NCBI GenBank assembly: GCA_038253555.1 | Contig: JBBSGZ010000042.1 | Span: 1-26,916 of the forward strand | DNA from: JALYUA01 sp038253555 | Lineage (GTDB): Bacteria > Acidobacteriota > Thermoanaerobaculia > UBA5066 > Gp7-AA6 | Length of the DNA stretch: 26,916 nt | Direction: 5' to 3' | Shown here: piece by piece, positions 6,208 to 14,482 of the stretch | Layout of the letters: the number at the start of each line of letters is the position of its first letter | Position numbering within the stretch: position 1 is the first letter of the stretch | The notes under the pieces: model-generated | Seen by the model: the letters and a program-made list of their open reading frames with translations, nothing else | Told to the model about the DNA's origin: nothing | Database searches by the model: none | Position numbers and translations under genes: made by a program

Positions 6208-7805
6208 CCGCGGGAGCTCCGCCTCCTCTCGATCTCGACGAGGCGCGCCGCAAGCTCCGGGAGCTCGGATACCTGGACGGGGGCATGGAGCGATACATCT
6301 TCCGCCGCGTCTTCGAAGGGCGGGGAGGTCCCTTAGTCCCGGTCTCGATCGCCGTCGCGGTCGCGTGCGGCGTCGGAGGAGTCGCGGCCGTGCTTTCGGC
6401 GGAGCCCGAGTTCTTGAAGTCCGGATCGGGTCCCATCGTGCTGCTTGCCCACCTCGCCGGCGCGTTCGTTCTGCCCGCCTTGCTCGCCGGTGTCGTGGCG
6501 GCGGTGTTCGCCGACCGCTCCCGTGCCCCGGGCCGCGGCGCGGCCGCGTGCGGATTTCTGGCGGCATCCGCGGTCTTCTTGCTCTGGATCGCGGGCGCGT
6601 GGGAGCTCGGCCGGCCTCTTCGGGGATCGGGACTCCTCTGGGGCTTCCCGGTCGCGCTGGCGGCGCTCGGAGCGGCCCGGAGCACCCGCGCGGGCTATCT
6701 CGCGCGCGCTTATGCCCACTCGGGCGTCCTGCCCCGGGCGCGGCGCCCCGGAGCGCTCTTCGGCATCGCGGCGGCGGGCCTCATCGTCGCGGCGGCCGTA
6801 TTCTCCGCGCGTCCGGATGAGATCGTCTCTCCGCCGCTGCACGTCGCACCGCGCCGCGAGCGACTCGAGGTCGTGGCGATCGACGGAGTTCGCGGAGGGG
6901 AGGCCGGGGCCGTGGATGACCCGAACCTGGGGCCTCTGCTGGCCGGAGCGTCGGCGGGATGGTGGTCGGAGGAGCCGGGCGCGCCTCCGGAGCTGTGGAC
7001 CACGGTGGCGACCGGGGTCGGTCCGGAACGGCACGGGGTGCGAGCGCTCGAGCGGGTGCGTCCCGCGGGCTCTCCGGCGGCGCTCCGAGCGTCCCTCGGG
7101 ACCCGGTGGTATCTCCGCGGAGTCGGTCCGCTCCTGTCGCTCGTGACGGCCTCTCCGGTGTCCGCGTCGGATCGCCGCTCGCTCGCCTTCTGGGAAGTGG
7201 CCGCGTCGGCGGGGCTGCCGTCCGCGGCGATCGGCTGGTGGGCGTCGGGTCCCTGGCCCGGAGCCGTCGTCATCGACAACCGCCAGGTGCTGGCGGCGGC
7301 GCGATCCGGAGAAGAAGCCGATGCGGTTGCCCTCGCGCGGTGGCCCGCCGTTCGTGGAGCGGCGGTCAGCGCCGTTTACCTGCCCGGGCCCGACATCCTG
7401 CGGCACGCTCCTTCGCGGCGCGCCGCGGAGATCGCCCGCATCGCCCGGTTCCTCGAGGAAGAGATCCGCAGGGCGCGCGCCGGCGAGAGCGTGCTGATCG
7501 TTCTGACGGCGGACAGCCACGCGCGGGCCGGGTCGCTGGCGCGCGCGACCGTGTTCGACGGCGCTGCCGCCGGACTCGTCCGCATCCGCGCGTCGGACAT
7601 CGCCCCTTCCGTCCTGGCGAGAGCCGGGCTTCCTGTCGCGGCGGATCTCGAAGGCCGCCCGGTGTCCGCCCTTTTCCGGACGGGTTCTCTCGAAGGCCTC
7701 GCGGTCGCAACCTATGGCGGCCGCGTCGAACCTTTCACCGCGGCGGGTGTCACGACGGACCGGGAGTATCTGGGGAGGCTCAAGGCGCTGGGGTATTTGA
7801 ATTAA
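6204..7805 (+). CDS. Membrane-anchored alkaline-phosphatase-superfamily (type I phosphodiesterase-like) protein
   Basis: A 533-residue protein starting at GTG 6204, overlapping the prenyl synthase stop by GTGA. About five hydrophobic spans fill residues 42-205 (for example VPVSIAVAVACGVGGVAAV). The following outer domain has the order of the type I phosphodiesterase family: VVAIDGVRGG (first metal Asp), WTTVATGVGPERHGV (nucleophile Thr near 265), GWWASGPWP, YLPGPDILRH (second metal Asp and His), LIVLTADSHARAG where relatives have a D-H-G-F word, and a C-terminal EYLGRLKALGYL typical of family members in this phylum. The altered HGF word and the short spacing suggest an atypical or degenerate metal site. 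Substrates could be phospholipid or glycan headgroups; this is inference. Confidence 0.65.
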   Translation: MTAGAPPPLDLDEARRKLRELGYLDGGMERYIFRRVFEGRGGPLVPVSIAVAVACGVGGVAAVLSAEPEFLKSGSGPIVLLAHLAGAFVLPALLAGVVAAVFADRSRAPGRGAAACGFLAASAVFLLWIAGAWELGRPLRGSGLLWGFPVALAALGAARSTRAGYLARAYAHSGVLPRARRPGALFGIAAAGLIVAAAVFSARPDEIVSPPLHVAPRRERLEVVAIDGVRGGEAGAVDDPNLGPLLAGASAGWWSEEPGAPPELWTTVATGVGPERHGVRALERVRPAGSPAALRASLGTRWYLRGVGPLLSLVTASPVSASDRRSLAFWEVAASAGLPSAAIGWWASGPWPGAVVIDNRQVLAAARSGEEADAVALARWPAVRGAAVSAVYLPGPDILRHAPSRRAAEIARIARFLEEEIRRARAGESVLIVLTADSHARAGSLARATVFDGAAAGLVRIRASDIAPSVLARAGLPVAADLEGRPVSALFRTGSLEGLAVATYGGRVEPFTAAGVTTDREYLGRLKALGYLN

Positions 7806-7824
7806 GCGAAGGGCGAAGGGCGGG
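7806..7824. repeat. Short heptamer repeat, GGCGAAG type
   Basis: Directly after the TAA stop at 7803-7805 the sequence reads GCGAAGGGCGAAGGGCGGG, about two and a half 7-base units of the GGCGNNN family seen at 193, 14339 and 26720. It sits between the phosphatase-like gene and the oxidoreductase. Confidence 0.6.
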
Positions 7825-7852
7825 AGCGAATGACGTCCGTTACGATAGCCGG

Positions 7853-8884
7853 ATGAAGGCCGTCTTCTTCCGCCAGCACGGCGGCAGCGAGGTCCTCCAG
7901 TACGGCGACTGGCCGGAGGCCGAGCCGGGAGCCGGGGAGGTGCGGGTTTCGATCCGCGCGGCGGCGCTGAATCGTCTGGACATCTTCGTGCGCAACGGGA
8001 TTCCGCACGTCCCTCTGCCGCAGGTCCCGGGAGCGGACGGCGCGGGGGTGGTGGATCTCTCCGGTCCGGGAGTCCAGGGCTTCGCCACGGGAGATCGTGT
8101 CTTAATTCAGCCCGGGCTTTCCTGCGGGCAGTGCGAGTTCTGCCGCGCCGGGGAGCAGAGCGTCTGTGTCAAATACCGGATCCTGGGAGAGCACCTCGCG
8201 GGAACATTTGCCGGAAAAGTCGTCGTGCCCGCGCGCAACCTGTTCCCGATTCCGGAGAGGCTCTCGTTTGAGGAAGCGGCCGCCTTTCCCCTCGTCTATC
8301 AGACGGCCTGGCGGATGATCGTCACCCGGGCCGCGGTGCGTCCCGGAGAAACCGTGCTGGTACACGGGGCGGGAGGAGGCGTGGCGGGGGCCGCGATCGA
8401 GATCGCCCTCCTGTGCGGCGCGCGCGTCTGGGCGACGACGACCGGGGAAGAGAAGGTGGGCCGCGTGAAGGAATCCGGCTCCGAGGTCGTGCTCGACTAC
8501 AAGGCTTCGGACGTCGGGAAGGAGGTCCGCGCCCGCACCGGTAAGCGCGGCGTCGACGTGGTCGTCGACTGCGTCGGCGAGGCCACGTGGATGACATCGC
8601 TCCAGTCGGCGGCCAAGGGAGGCCGGATCGTGACCTGCGGAGCGACGTCGGGGCCGAATCCCAAGGAAGAAATCCGCCTGATCTTCTGGAAGCAGCTCTC
8701 GATCCTGGGGTCCACCATGGCCAGTGACCGCGAGTTCCGGGCCCTCCTCTCCGCCGTGTCTTCCGGCCGACTCTCTCCGCGGGTGGACGAGGTGTTCCCC
8801 TTCTCTAAGGCGGCCGACGCGTACCGGCGCCTGGAGGAGGGACGGCAGCACGGAAAGATCGTTCTGGTCCCGGACCCCGAATAG
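7853..8884 (+). CDS. Zinc-containing MDR oxidoreductase, quinone oxidoreductase-like
   Basis: A 343-residue medium-chain dehydrogenase/reductase. The N-terminal GroES-like domain has LNRLDIFVRNG in place of the catalytic zinc ligands, and GADGAGVV where alcohol dehydrogenases have GHE, so the catalytic zinc is probably absent. The structural zinc lobe is intact (C91, C94, C97, C105 in SCGQCEFCRAGEQSVC). The Rossmann motif VLVHGAGGGVAGAAIEIA binds NAD(P)H. This combination is usual in NADPH:quinone reductase-like and alkenal reductase proteins; the substrate cannot be told. The start MKAVFF is the standard family start; no good ribosome binding site precedes it. The GT4 gene starts one base after the stop, so the two are likely co-transcribed. 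Confidence 0.9.
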   Translation: MKAVFFRQHGGSEVLQYGDWPEAEPGAGEVRVSIRAAALNRLDIFVRNGIPHVPLPQVPGADGAGVVDLSGPGVQGFATGDRVLIQPGLSCGQCEFCRAGEQSVCVKYRILGEHLAGTFAGKVVVPARNLFPIPERLSFEEAAAFPLVYQTAWRMIVTRAAVRPGETVLVHGAGGGVAGAAIEIALLCGARVWATTTGEEKVGRVKESGSEVVLDYKASDVGKEVRARTGKRGVDVVVDCVGEATWMTSLQSAAKGGRIVTCGATSGPNPKEEIRLIFWKQLSILGSTMASDREFRALLSAVSSGRLSPRVDEVFPFSKAADAYRRLEEGRQHGKIVLVPDPE

Positions 8885-8885
8885 C

Positions 8886-10052
8886 GTGCCGGACCCCCGG
8901 CCTCTCTCGATTCTCCAGATCCTCGAGAAGGGTCTTTTCTCGACGGGGAGCGTCGTTCAGATGTTCCAGCTCGCGCGCGGGCTGTCGTGCCGGGGCCACT
9001 ACGTCGCCGTGGTGTCCCGGGAATCGGGGGACCTTCCGGCGCGGGCACGGCAGGAAGGCGTCGACTTTCGCGCGATGCCTTTGAAGCACGAGTTCGACTT
9101 CGGGAGTGCGAGGGCCCTGGCCTCGATCATCGAGGAGCGGGAGGTCGACGTCATTCACGTGCACAAAGGGATCGCTCACTCGGTCGCGCTCTTCTCGACC
9201 CTCTTCACGCGCCGCCGTCCCGTGCTGGTCGTCAACCGCGGTGTTTCCTTCCCGCTCGACCCGTTCAACCGGATCAAGTTTCACGTGCGGATGGATGCCG
9301 TGGTCACCGTTTGCGAAGACATCAAGAAGGTGATCGTCGCGTCCGGCCGGCTCTCCCCCGAGGTCGTGCACGTGATCTACGCGGGCGTGGACATGTCCGT
9401 GTTCGATCCCGAAAAGGCGCAAGGGGAGAAAGTCCGCCGCGAGTGGGGCGTCGCGCCCGAAGACACGCTCATCGTGCAGGTCGGCGCGCGAGAGTGGAAA
9501 GGCTGGAGAGATCTCGTGTCCGCGACGGCGCTGCTGGCGCCGGAGTTTCCGAAGGTCAGGACGGCGGTCGTCGCCTGCGAGGACGGCGCGAAGAAGGCGG
9601 AGGTGCTCGCGTTCGCGCGCGCGCAGGGAGTGGAGGACCGGCTGTTGCCGATCGGGTTCCGGTCCGACATGCCGGACGTTCTCGCGGCGGCCGATTTCGT
9701 CGCCGACCTCTCCTATGAAGGCCTGGGCGTGACGGGAACCCTGCGCGAGGCAATGGCGCTTGCGAAGCCGGTCCTGGGAAGCGCGGCCGGTGGAAACCCG
9801 GAGCTCGTCGTCGACGGCGAGTCCGGCGTGCTCGTGCCGCCCCGCGATCCCCCGGCGATGGCCGCCGCGGTGAAACGGCTCCTGAGCGACCCGGATCTCG
9901 CGTCGCGGCTCGGCCAGAACGCCCGCGCGCGCGTCGAGGCGGGGTTTTCTTCGGAAGTGCGCCTCGACAGGATCGAGGAGCTCTACCGGAGCCTCATCGC
10001 CGGAAAAGCCAGAGGACCAGGGAGAAAAGCAGCGACAGCACGAGGCAGGTAA
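8886..10052 (+). CDS. GT4-family glycosyltransferase
   Basis: A 388-residue GT-B fold glycosyltransferase. The N-terminal domain has a glycine-containing loop (LFSTGSVVQMFQLARGL) and HVHKGIAHS. The C-terminal domain has VGAREWKGW, then YEGLGVTGTLREAMALAKPV and GGNPELVVDGESGVLVPPRD, the nucleotide-sugar binding E-x7-E region typical of family GT4. The start is GTG 8886, one base after the previous stop; earlier starts would lie inside the oxidoreductase gene. The acceptor is unknown; a lipid or lipid-linked glycan would fit the neighbouring prenyl synthase, but that is inference. Its last 59 bases overlap, on the other strand, the end of the DUF2905 gene. The tail GKARGPGRKAATARGR is basic and probably arises from reading through this overlap. 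Confidence 0.92.
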   Translation: MPDPRPLSILQILEKGLFSTGSVVQMFQLARGLSCRGHYVAVVSRESGDLPARARQEGVDFRAMPLKHEFDFGSARALASIIEEREVDVIHVHKGIAHSVALFSTLFTRRRPVLVVNRGVSFPLDPFNRIKFHVRMDAVVTVCEDIKKVIVASGRLSPEVVHVIYAGVDMSVFDPEKAQGEKVRREWGVAPEDTLIVQVGAREWKGWRDLVSATALLAPEFPKVRTAVVACEDGAKKAEVLAFARAQGVEDRLLPIGFRSDMPDVLAAADFVADLSYEGLGVTGTLREAMALAKPVLGSAAGGNPELVVDGESGVLVPPRDPPAMAAAVKRLLSDPDLASRLGQNARARVEAGFSSEVRLDRIEELYRSLIAGKARGPGRKAATARGR

Positions 10053-10203
10053 CCAGGGGGAACGCGAACGTCCAGCTTCCGCGGCGCACGACCAGGTCTC
10101 CCGGGAGGCGACCCGCCCAGCGGGACAGCACCGGCCACAGCACGGCCGCGGCGATCATCATCAGTCCTCCCGCCATCAGCAACCCTCGGACGGGAAAGGG
10201 CAT
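9994..10203 (-). CDS. DUF2905 small membrane protein
   Basis: A 69-residue protein with two membrane helices (about 7-28 and 49-67) joined by AGRLPGDLVVRRGSWTFAFP. The GRLPGD word and the FPL-TC-L-SLL second helix are the signature of the DUF2905 family, which has no known function. The ATG at 10203 gives the usual family length; longer frames to 10578 run antisense through radC. The gene converges on the glycosyltransferase gene and shares 59 bases with its 3' end. It is divergent from radC. Confidence 0.8.
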   Translation of the reverse strand: MPFPVRGLLMAGGLMMIAAAVLWPVLSRWAGRLPGDLVVRRGSWTFAFPLVTCLVLSLLFSLVLWLFRR

Positions 10204-10321
10204 GTTTCTCAACGCCCCCTCCCATCTCCCGCCCGCGCCGTTTCCCATTCGCCTTTCCACGGATCCCGTGACATCATTGGCCCTCCTCTTCGGGGCGCGC
10301 CGGGCTCTCCCAACGCACGCC

Positions 10322-11032
10322 ATGACCGAAAGCACGTCTTGCGCCCGCCGCGTCCTGCGGATCCGGGATCTTCCCTGCGAAGAACGTCCGCGGGAGCGCC
10401 TTGCCCGCGTGGGAGCGGCGGCGCTCTCGAACGAGGAGCTCCTGTCGCTCCTCCTCGGCTCCGGCACGCGCGGAGAAAACGCCCTGGACCGGGCCCGAAG
10501 CCTGCTCGCGGAGCACGGGGGGCTGATCGCGCTGGCCGGCCTGACGGGTGCGGAGCTGCGCCGGGAGCGCGGCATCAAGGGCGCCCGCGCCGCCGTGATC
10601 GAGGCATCGCTCGAGCTCGGCCGGCGCCTGTCGACGGAAGCGCTCGCGCCGCGGGACCTCTTTCACGAGCCCGCCCTGGTGAAGGAGTACCTTCGCCTTA
10701 CGCGGGGCGACGGCGCGCAGGAACGCACGGGAGCCCTGTTCGTGAACGCGCGCAACCGCCTGCTGAAGGACGACCCGGACATCTACCGGGGCACGCTCGA
10801 CCGGGCGGTCGTCGAACCCCGCGAAATCCTGAAGCGCGCGCTGCTCGCCAACGCCGCCGGAGTCATCCTGTACCACAACCATCCCTCCGGGGACCCCGCG
10901 CCGTCGCGGGAGGACCGCGAGTTCACGCGGCGGCTGTCGACCGCCGCCGAGTCGGTCGGCGTGCGGCTGCTCGATCACATCGTCGTCGGCCGCTCGGGCT
11001 GTGTCTCCTTCCGGGAGGCGGGGCTGATGTGA
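10322..11032 (+). CDS. radC: RadC-family (JAB/MPN domain) protein
   Basis: A 236-residue RadC (DUF2466) protein. The N-terminal UPF0758 helical part has RPRERLARVGAAALSNEELL and the helix-hairpin-helix-like ELRRERGIKGARAA. The C-terminal JAB metalloenzyme-like domain has VVEPREI (catalytic-type Glu) and HNHPSGDPAPSREDREFT (JAMM HxHxxxxxxxxxD). The historical name links it to DNA repair, but that role is not established; related copies occur on chromosomes and mobile elements. I chose ATG 10322 because it starts just ahead of the conserved part. Earlier in-frame ATGs such as 10202 would overlap the start of the divergent DUF2905 gene. Confidence 0.92.
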   Translation: MTESTSCARRVLRIRDLPCEERPRERLARVGAAALSNEELLSLLLGSGTRGENALDRARSLLAEHGGLIALAGLTGAELRRERGIKGARAAVIEASLELGRRLSTEALAPRDLFHEPALVKEYLRLTRGDGAQERTGALFVNARNRLLKDDPDIYRGTLDRAVVEPREILKRALLANAAGVILYHNHPSGDPAPSREDREFTRRLSTAAESVGVRLLDHIVVGRSGCVSFREAGLM

Positions 11033-11144
11033 GCCTCCGGCCCGGGATCCCGAGGGTTCGAAGCCCGAGAGCCGGCGGGGACTCGGTGTATGTTCACGCC
11101 CGTGCCGGACCTCTCGACCTTCGACTCCTGACCCTGGACCTCGC

Positions 11145-13133
11145 TTGAACCGCTTCTACGCCACGACGCCGATCTACTACGTCAACGATCTGCCCCACAT
11201 CGGGCACATCTACTCGACGGTCGTGGGAGACGCCCTGACTCGTTACCATCGCCTGATCGGCGAGCCGACCCGTTTTCTGACCGGGACCGACGAACACGGC
11301 CAGAAGATCGAAAAAGCGGCCGCTGAGCAGAATCTCCGTCCGATCGAGCTTGCGGACCGGGTGGTTGCCCGGTATGCGGAGCTCTGGAAAACGTACGACA
11401 TCGCCAACGATGACTTCATCCGGACGACCGAGCCGCGGCACCGGAGCGGAGTCGAGGCCCTGATTGCCCGGATCGATGCGGCAGGCGACTTCTATACCGC
11501 GAAGCACGAGGGCTGGTACTGCTCGGGGTGCGAGGTCTTTTACACCGAGAAGGAACTCGATTCCGAGAAGCGATGTCCGGTGCACGGGACCGTCTGCACA
11601 TGGGAGTCGGAGGAGAACATCTTCTTCCGACTCTCGCGTTTCTCAGAACCGCTCCTTCGCCATATTGAGGCGCATCCCGAATTTCTACGGCCCGAAACCC
11701 GCCGCGCCGAAGTCGTCTCCTTCATCAGGGGCGGATTGAACGACCTGTCCGTCTCGCGGACGAAACTCCAGTGGGGGATTCCCTTTCCGGGCCACCCGGG
11801 GCACGTCGTGTACGTCTGGCTCGACGCTTTGGCCAACTACATCACCGCGCTCGGATTCGGTGCCGAGGACGACCGGCTCTACCGCGAGTTCTGGGGCGAC
11901 CCGGACTCGCGCCGCGTCCACCTGATCGGCAAGGACATCCTCCGATTTCATGCCGTCTACTGGCCGGCGTTTCTGCTCTCCGCCGGACTGCCGCTGCCGT
12001 CGACCGTCTGGGCCCACGGCTGGTGGCTGCGCGACGGGAGGAAGATCTCCAAATCCGTCGGGGGGATCGTCCGCCCCGACGAGCTCGCCGCCACCTTCGG
12101 GCCCGACGCGGTGCGCTATTTCCTGCTGCGGGAGATGGCGTTCGGCCAGGACGCGAGCTTCTCCGACGAGGCGTTCCTGGTCCGGTACAACGCCGACCTC
12201 GCCAACGACCTCGGCAACACGGTCTCCCGGGTCGCCGCGCTGTGCCGGCAGTCCTTCGGTTCGGCGCCCACGGTGCCCTGCGGAGTCAACGAGATCCACA
12301 CGGCGTACCGGCCCCTGCGTCAGGAGTGGCGCGAGGCGATGGAAGAGCTCGAGTTCCATCGCGCTCTCGAGGCCGTGTGGAAGCTCCTGTCGCAGATCAA
12401 CGGCTATGTGGTGAGCCGGGAGCCGTGGAAGATCCGGAAGGAAGAGGGAGCGTCCGACAGGCTTCAGAGGATCCTCTACGGGGCGGCGGAGGGCGTGCGC
12501 CTGGTCGCCGTCCTCCTCTTTCCCTTCTGTCCCGCCACCGCGCGAAAGATCTTCGAGACGCTGGGCCTCCCGCCGCGAGACCCCGATGAACACGACCTGC
12601 GCTGGGGCGGCCTGGTCCTGGGAGCGGCCCTTCCCGAGTCTCCCGCCCTCTTTCCCCGCGCGGACATTGCCGCCTATCTGAAAGGAGATCAGCCCATGGA
12701 AGAAAAGCCCTCAACCCCGATGCCGGAAGCCGGTTCTGACTCGCCGGCAGCGACCCGCGAGGCTCCGCCGCTCGAGACCACTCAGGCAGTCTCGCCCGCC
12801 GACGCGCGCATCGGAATCGACGAGTTTCAGAAGGTGCGTCTCGTGACGGCGAGGGTGCTCACGGCGGAGCGCGTGCCGAAGTCGAACAAGCTGATGAAGC
12901 TGCAGGTGGACCTCGGGACCGAGCAGCGTCAGATCGTCGCCGGAATCGCCGCGCGCTACGAGCCCGAGGCGCTGGTGGGCCGCAACGTCGTGATCGTGGC
13001 CAACTTGAAGCCGGCGAAGCTGATGGGAGTCGAATCGAACGGCATGGTGCTCGCCGCGGCGGTCGGCGAAGCGGGGGAGCCGTCGCTCCTGGAGGTCGCT
13101 TCAGACGTGCCCCCGGGGAGCCGGGTGAAGTGA
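11145..13133 (+). CDS. metG: Methionyl-tRNA synthetase with C-terminal tRNA-binding domain
   Basis: A 662-residue class I aminoacyl-tRNA synthetase that charges tRNA-Met. PHIGHIYS holds the HIGH motif (18-21); GRKISKSVGG holds the KMSKS loop as KISKS (about 300-304). A single zinc knuckle is visible: C-SG-C near 125-128 and CPVH near 144, the arrangement of the one-knuckle MetG class. The anticodon-binding helical domain follows. A Ser/Pro/Thr-rich linker (about 510-545) leads to a Trbp111/EMAP-like tRNA-binding domain (FQKVRLVTARV to the end, about 560-662). The start is TTG 11145, reading NRFYATTPIYYVND; there is no earlier ATG in frame and no clear ribosome binding site. The linker is longer than usual. 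Confidence 0.97.
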   Translation: MNRFYATTPIYYVNDLPHIGHIYSTVVGDALTRYHRLIGEPTRFLTGTDEHGQKIEKAAAEQNLRPIELADRVVARYAELWKTYDIANDDFIRTTEPRHRSGVEALIARIDAAGDFYTAKHEGWYCSGCEVFYTEKELDSEKRCPVHGTVCTWESEENIFFRLSRFSEPLLRHIEAHPEFLRPETRRAEVVSFIRGGLNDLSVSRTKLQWGIPFPGHPGHVVYVWLDALANYITALGFGAEDDRLYREFWGDPDSRRVHLIGKDILRFHAVYWPAFLLSAGLPLPSTVWAHGWWLRDGRKISKSVGGIVRPDELAATFGPDAVRYFLLREMAFGQDASFSDEAFLVRYNADLANDLGNTVSRVAALCRQSFGSAPTVPCGVNEIHTAYRPLRQEWREAMEELEFHRALEAVWKLLSQINGYVVSREPWKIRKEEGASDRLQRILYGAAEGVRLVAVLLFPFCPATARKIFETLGLPPRDPDEHDLRWGGLVLGAALPESPALFPRADIAAYLKGDQPMEEKPSTPMPEAGSDSPAATREAPPLETTQAVSPADARIGIDEFQKVRLVTARVLTAERVPKSNKLMKLQVDLGTEQRQIVAGIAARYEPEALVGRNVVIVANLKPAKLMGVESNGMVLAAAVGEAGEPSLLEVASDVPPGSRVK

Positions 13134-13176
13134 GGGCTCGAAGTCTCCGGTTTGTCCTTTTCCAAGCCCCCTTCGT

Positions 13177-13974
13177 GTGACGGATTTCGCCGGACTCGTT
13201 TTTTCCGACTCGCACTGCCACCTCCAGCTCCGAGGCCGCGAGGGCGAAGCCTCGGATTCCGGAGCGCTACTCGCACGGGCGCGCCAGGCGGGAGTCGCTC
13301 GTTTTCTGGTGCCCGGAACCACTCTGGCGGACTCGGAGGACGCGGTCGAGATCGCCCGCCGGCATCCGGACGTCGTCGCCGCCGTCGGGATCCACCCTCA
13401 CGAGGCGAAAGACTTCGACCCCTCGCGAGACGGCGATCGGCTGGAGGCGCTGGCCCTCGATCCGAAAGTCGCGGCGGTCGGCGAGGTCGGACTCGATTTT
13501 CATTACGACCTCTCGCCCCGGGACGTTCAGATTGCGGTTCTCGAATGGATGCTGGATCTCGCCCGCCGCGTCGGCAAGCCGGCGATCCTCCACAACCGCG
13601 AGAGCGGAGCGGAGATGCTCGCGCTCCTCTCGAGGCGGCCGCCGCGAGATCGTCCCGGCGTGTATCACTCGTTCACGGAGAGCGCGGAGTACGGCCTCCG
13701 GGCGATTGACCTCGGCTACAGGATTTCTTTTTCCGGGATGATCACCTTTCGCGCCGCCCAGAACATTCGCCACGCCGCCGCGGGCTTGCCGCTCGAGGCC
13801 CTTCTGATCGAGACGGACACGCCCTTCCTCGCCCCGGTGCCGCATCGCGGCAAGACCGGGGAGCCGGCCTTCGTGATCGAGACCGCGAAGGCGATCGCCG
13901 CGGTCCAGAAGAGGGAGCTGGAGGCGGTCGCAGCGGCGACGACGGCGAACTTCGACGCCCTCTTTCTCCCGTGA
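13177..13974 (+). CDS. tatD: TatD-family metal-dependent DNase
   Basis: A 265-residue TIM-barrel metal-dependent hydrolase. Metal ligands can be seen in order: DSHCHL (H13, H15), VGEVGLDFHYD (Glu), ILHNRES (His), VYHSFT (His) and IETDTPFLAP (Asp). The family acts as a 3'-5' exonuclease on DNA and possibly as a deacylase. It starts at GTG 13177, 43 bases after metG; that pairing (metG next to tatD) is widespread in bacteria. Its stop overlaps the next gene by GTGA, so the two are translationally coupled. Confidence 0.95.
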   Translation: MTDFAGLVFSDSHCHLQLRGREGEASDSGALLARARQAGVARFLVPGTTLADSEDAVEIARRHPDVVAAVGIHPHEAKDFDPSRDGDRLEALALDPKVAAVGEVGLDFHYDLSPRDVQIAVLEWMLDLARRVGKPAILHNRESGAEMLALLSRRPPRDRPGVYHSFTESAEYGLRAIDLGYRISFSGMITFRAAQNIRHAAAGLPLEALLIETDTPFLAPVPHRGKTGEPAFVIETAKAIAAVQKRELEAVAAATTANFDALFLP

Positions 13975-14336
13975 GACCCGGTCTCTCTCCGGACGAGTTC
14001 GAAGCGTGTGTCGAGGAGGCGATGACGCAGGTCCCCGCCCCCTTCCGCCGGTACATCGAGAACGTCGTCGTGATCGTCGAAGAAGAGCCGGCGGTCCAGG
14101 ACTACGAGGAGACGGACACGCCCGACGACGAGGAGCTCTTCGGGATCTTTCGCGGCATGGACGTTTACGATCGCCAGTCGGCGATTTCCCACCTCCCGGG
14201 CCAGATCGCGATCTTTCGCGGGCCGATCCTCCGCAGCTGTCAAACGAAGGGGGAAGCGGTCCGGGAGATCCGAGACACCGTCGTGCACGAAATCGGACAC
14301 GTGCTGGGGCTGTCGGACGAGGAGATGCCGTACTGA
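13971..14336 (+). CDS. Minimal zincin-fold metallopeptidase-like protein
   Basis: A 121-residue protein of the short 'metallopeptidase family' type. HEIGHVLGLSDEEM near the C-terminus gives HExxHxxGLSDEE, the family's zinc motif followed by the conserved acidic turn; the N-terminal part has FEACVEEAMTQVPAPFRRYIENV and VVIVEEEP, also typical. The biological role and whether it is a peptidase are unknown. It starts at GTG 13971 within the tatD stop (GTGA). A heptamer array begins two bases after its stop. Confidence 0.88.
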   Translation: MRPGLSPDEFEACVEEAMTQVPAPFRRYIENVVVIVEEEPAVQDYEETDTPDDEELFGIFRGMDVYDRQSAISHLPGQIAIFRGPILRSCQTKGEAVREIRDTVVHEIGHVLGLSDEEMPY

Positions 14337-14338
14337 CA

Positions 14339-14387
14339 GGCGAAAGGCGAAAGGCGAAAGGCGAAAGGCGAAGGGCGCAGGGCGAAG
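14339..14387. repeat. Heptamer tandem array, seven GGCGNNN units
   Basis: Four perfect GGCGAAA units (14339-14366) are followed by GGCGAAG, GGCGCAG and GGCGAAG (to 14387). The array starts two bases after the TGA of the zincin gene and leads into GC-rich sequence and a palindromic repeat at 14431. The unit differs from the GGCGAAC of the large array at the last base but shares GGCGAA in register. Confidence 0.85.
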
Positions 14388-14430
14388 GCGCGGGGCGCGG
14401 AGCGGGCGGCGGGGAGGGGCCAGGCCTTAT

Positions 14431-14470
14431 CCCTCTCCCGGGGCGCCCGGGGAGAGAGTTCGAGTGAGGG
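14431..14470 (+). repeat. Dispersed palindromic repeat, copy 3
   Basis: CCCTCTCCCGGGGCGCCCGG runs into GGAGAGAGTTCGAGTGAGGG, forming a strong GC-rich hairpin (CTCTCCC-GGGC / GCCC-GGGAGAG type). It is the same family as the copies at 925 and 2168, oriented like the first. It lies between the convergent ends of the zincin gene and the Asp-box protein gene and could act as a bidirectional transcription barrier. Confidence 0.7.
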
Positions 14471-14482
14471 GTCCGGCCCCGC

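Noticed and set aside
10322..11032. radC as part of a defence island or integrated element
   Set aside because: RadC often sits on mobile elements, but here its neighbours are ordinary housekeeping genes and no integrase, toxin or restriction gene is present.
11054..11066. tRNA-like word GGGTTCGAAGCCC after radC
   Set aside because: It looks like a T-arm, but no acceptor stem, anticodon arm or D-arm can be built, and the 5' side lies within radC.
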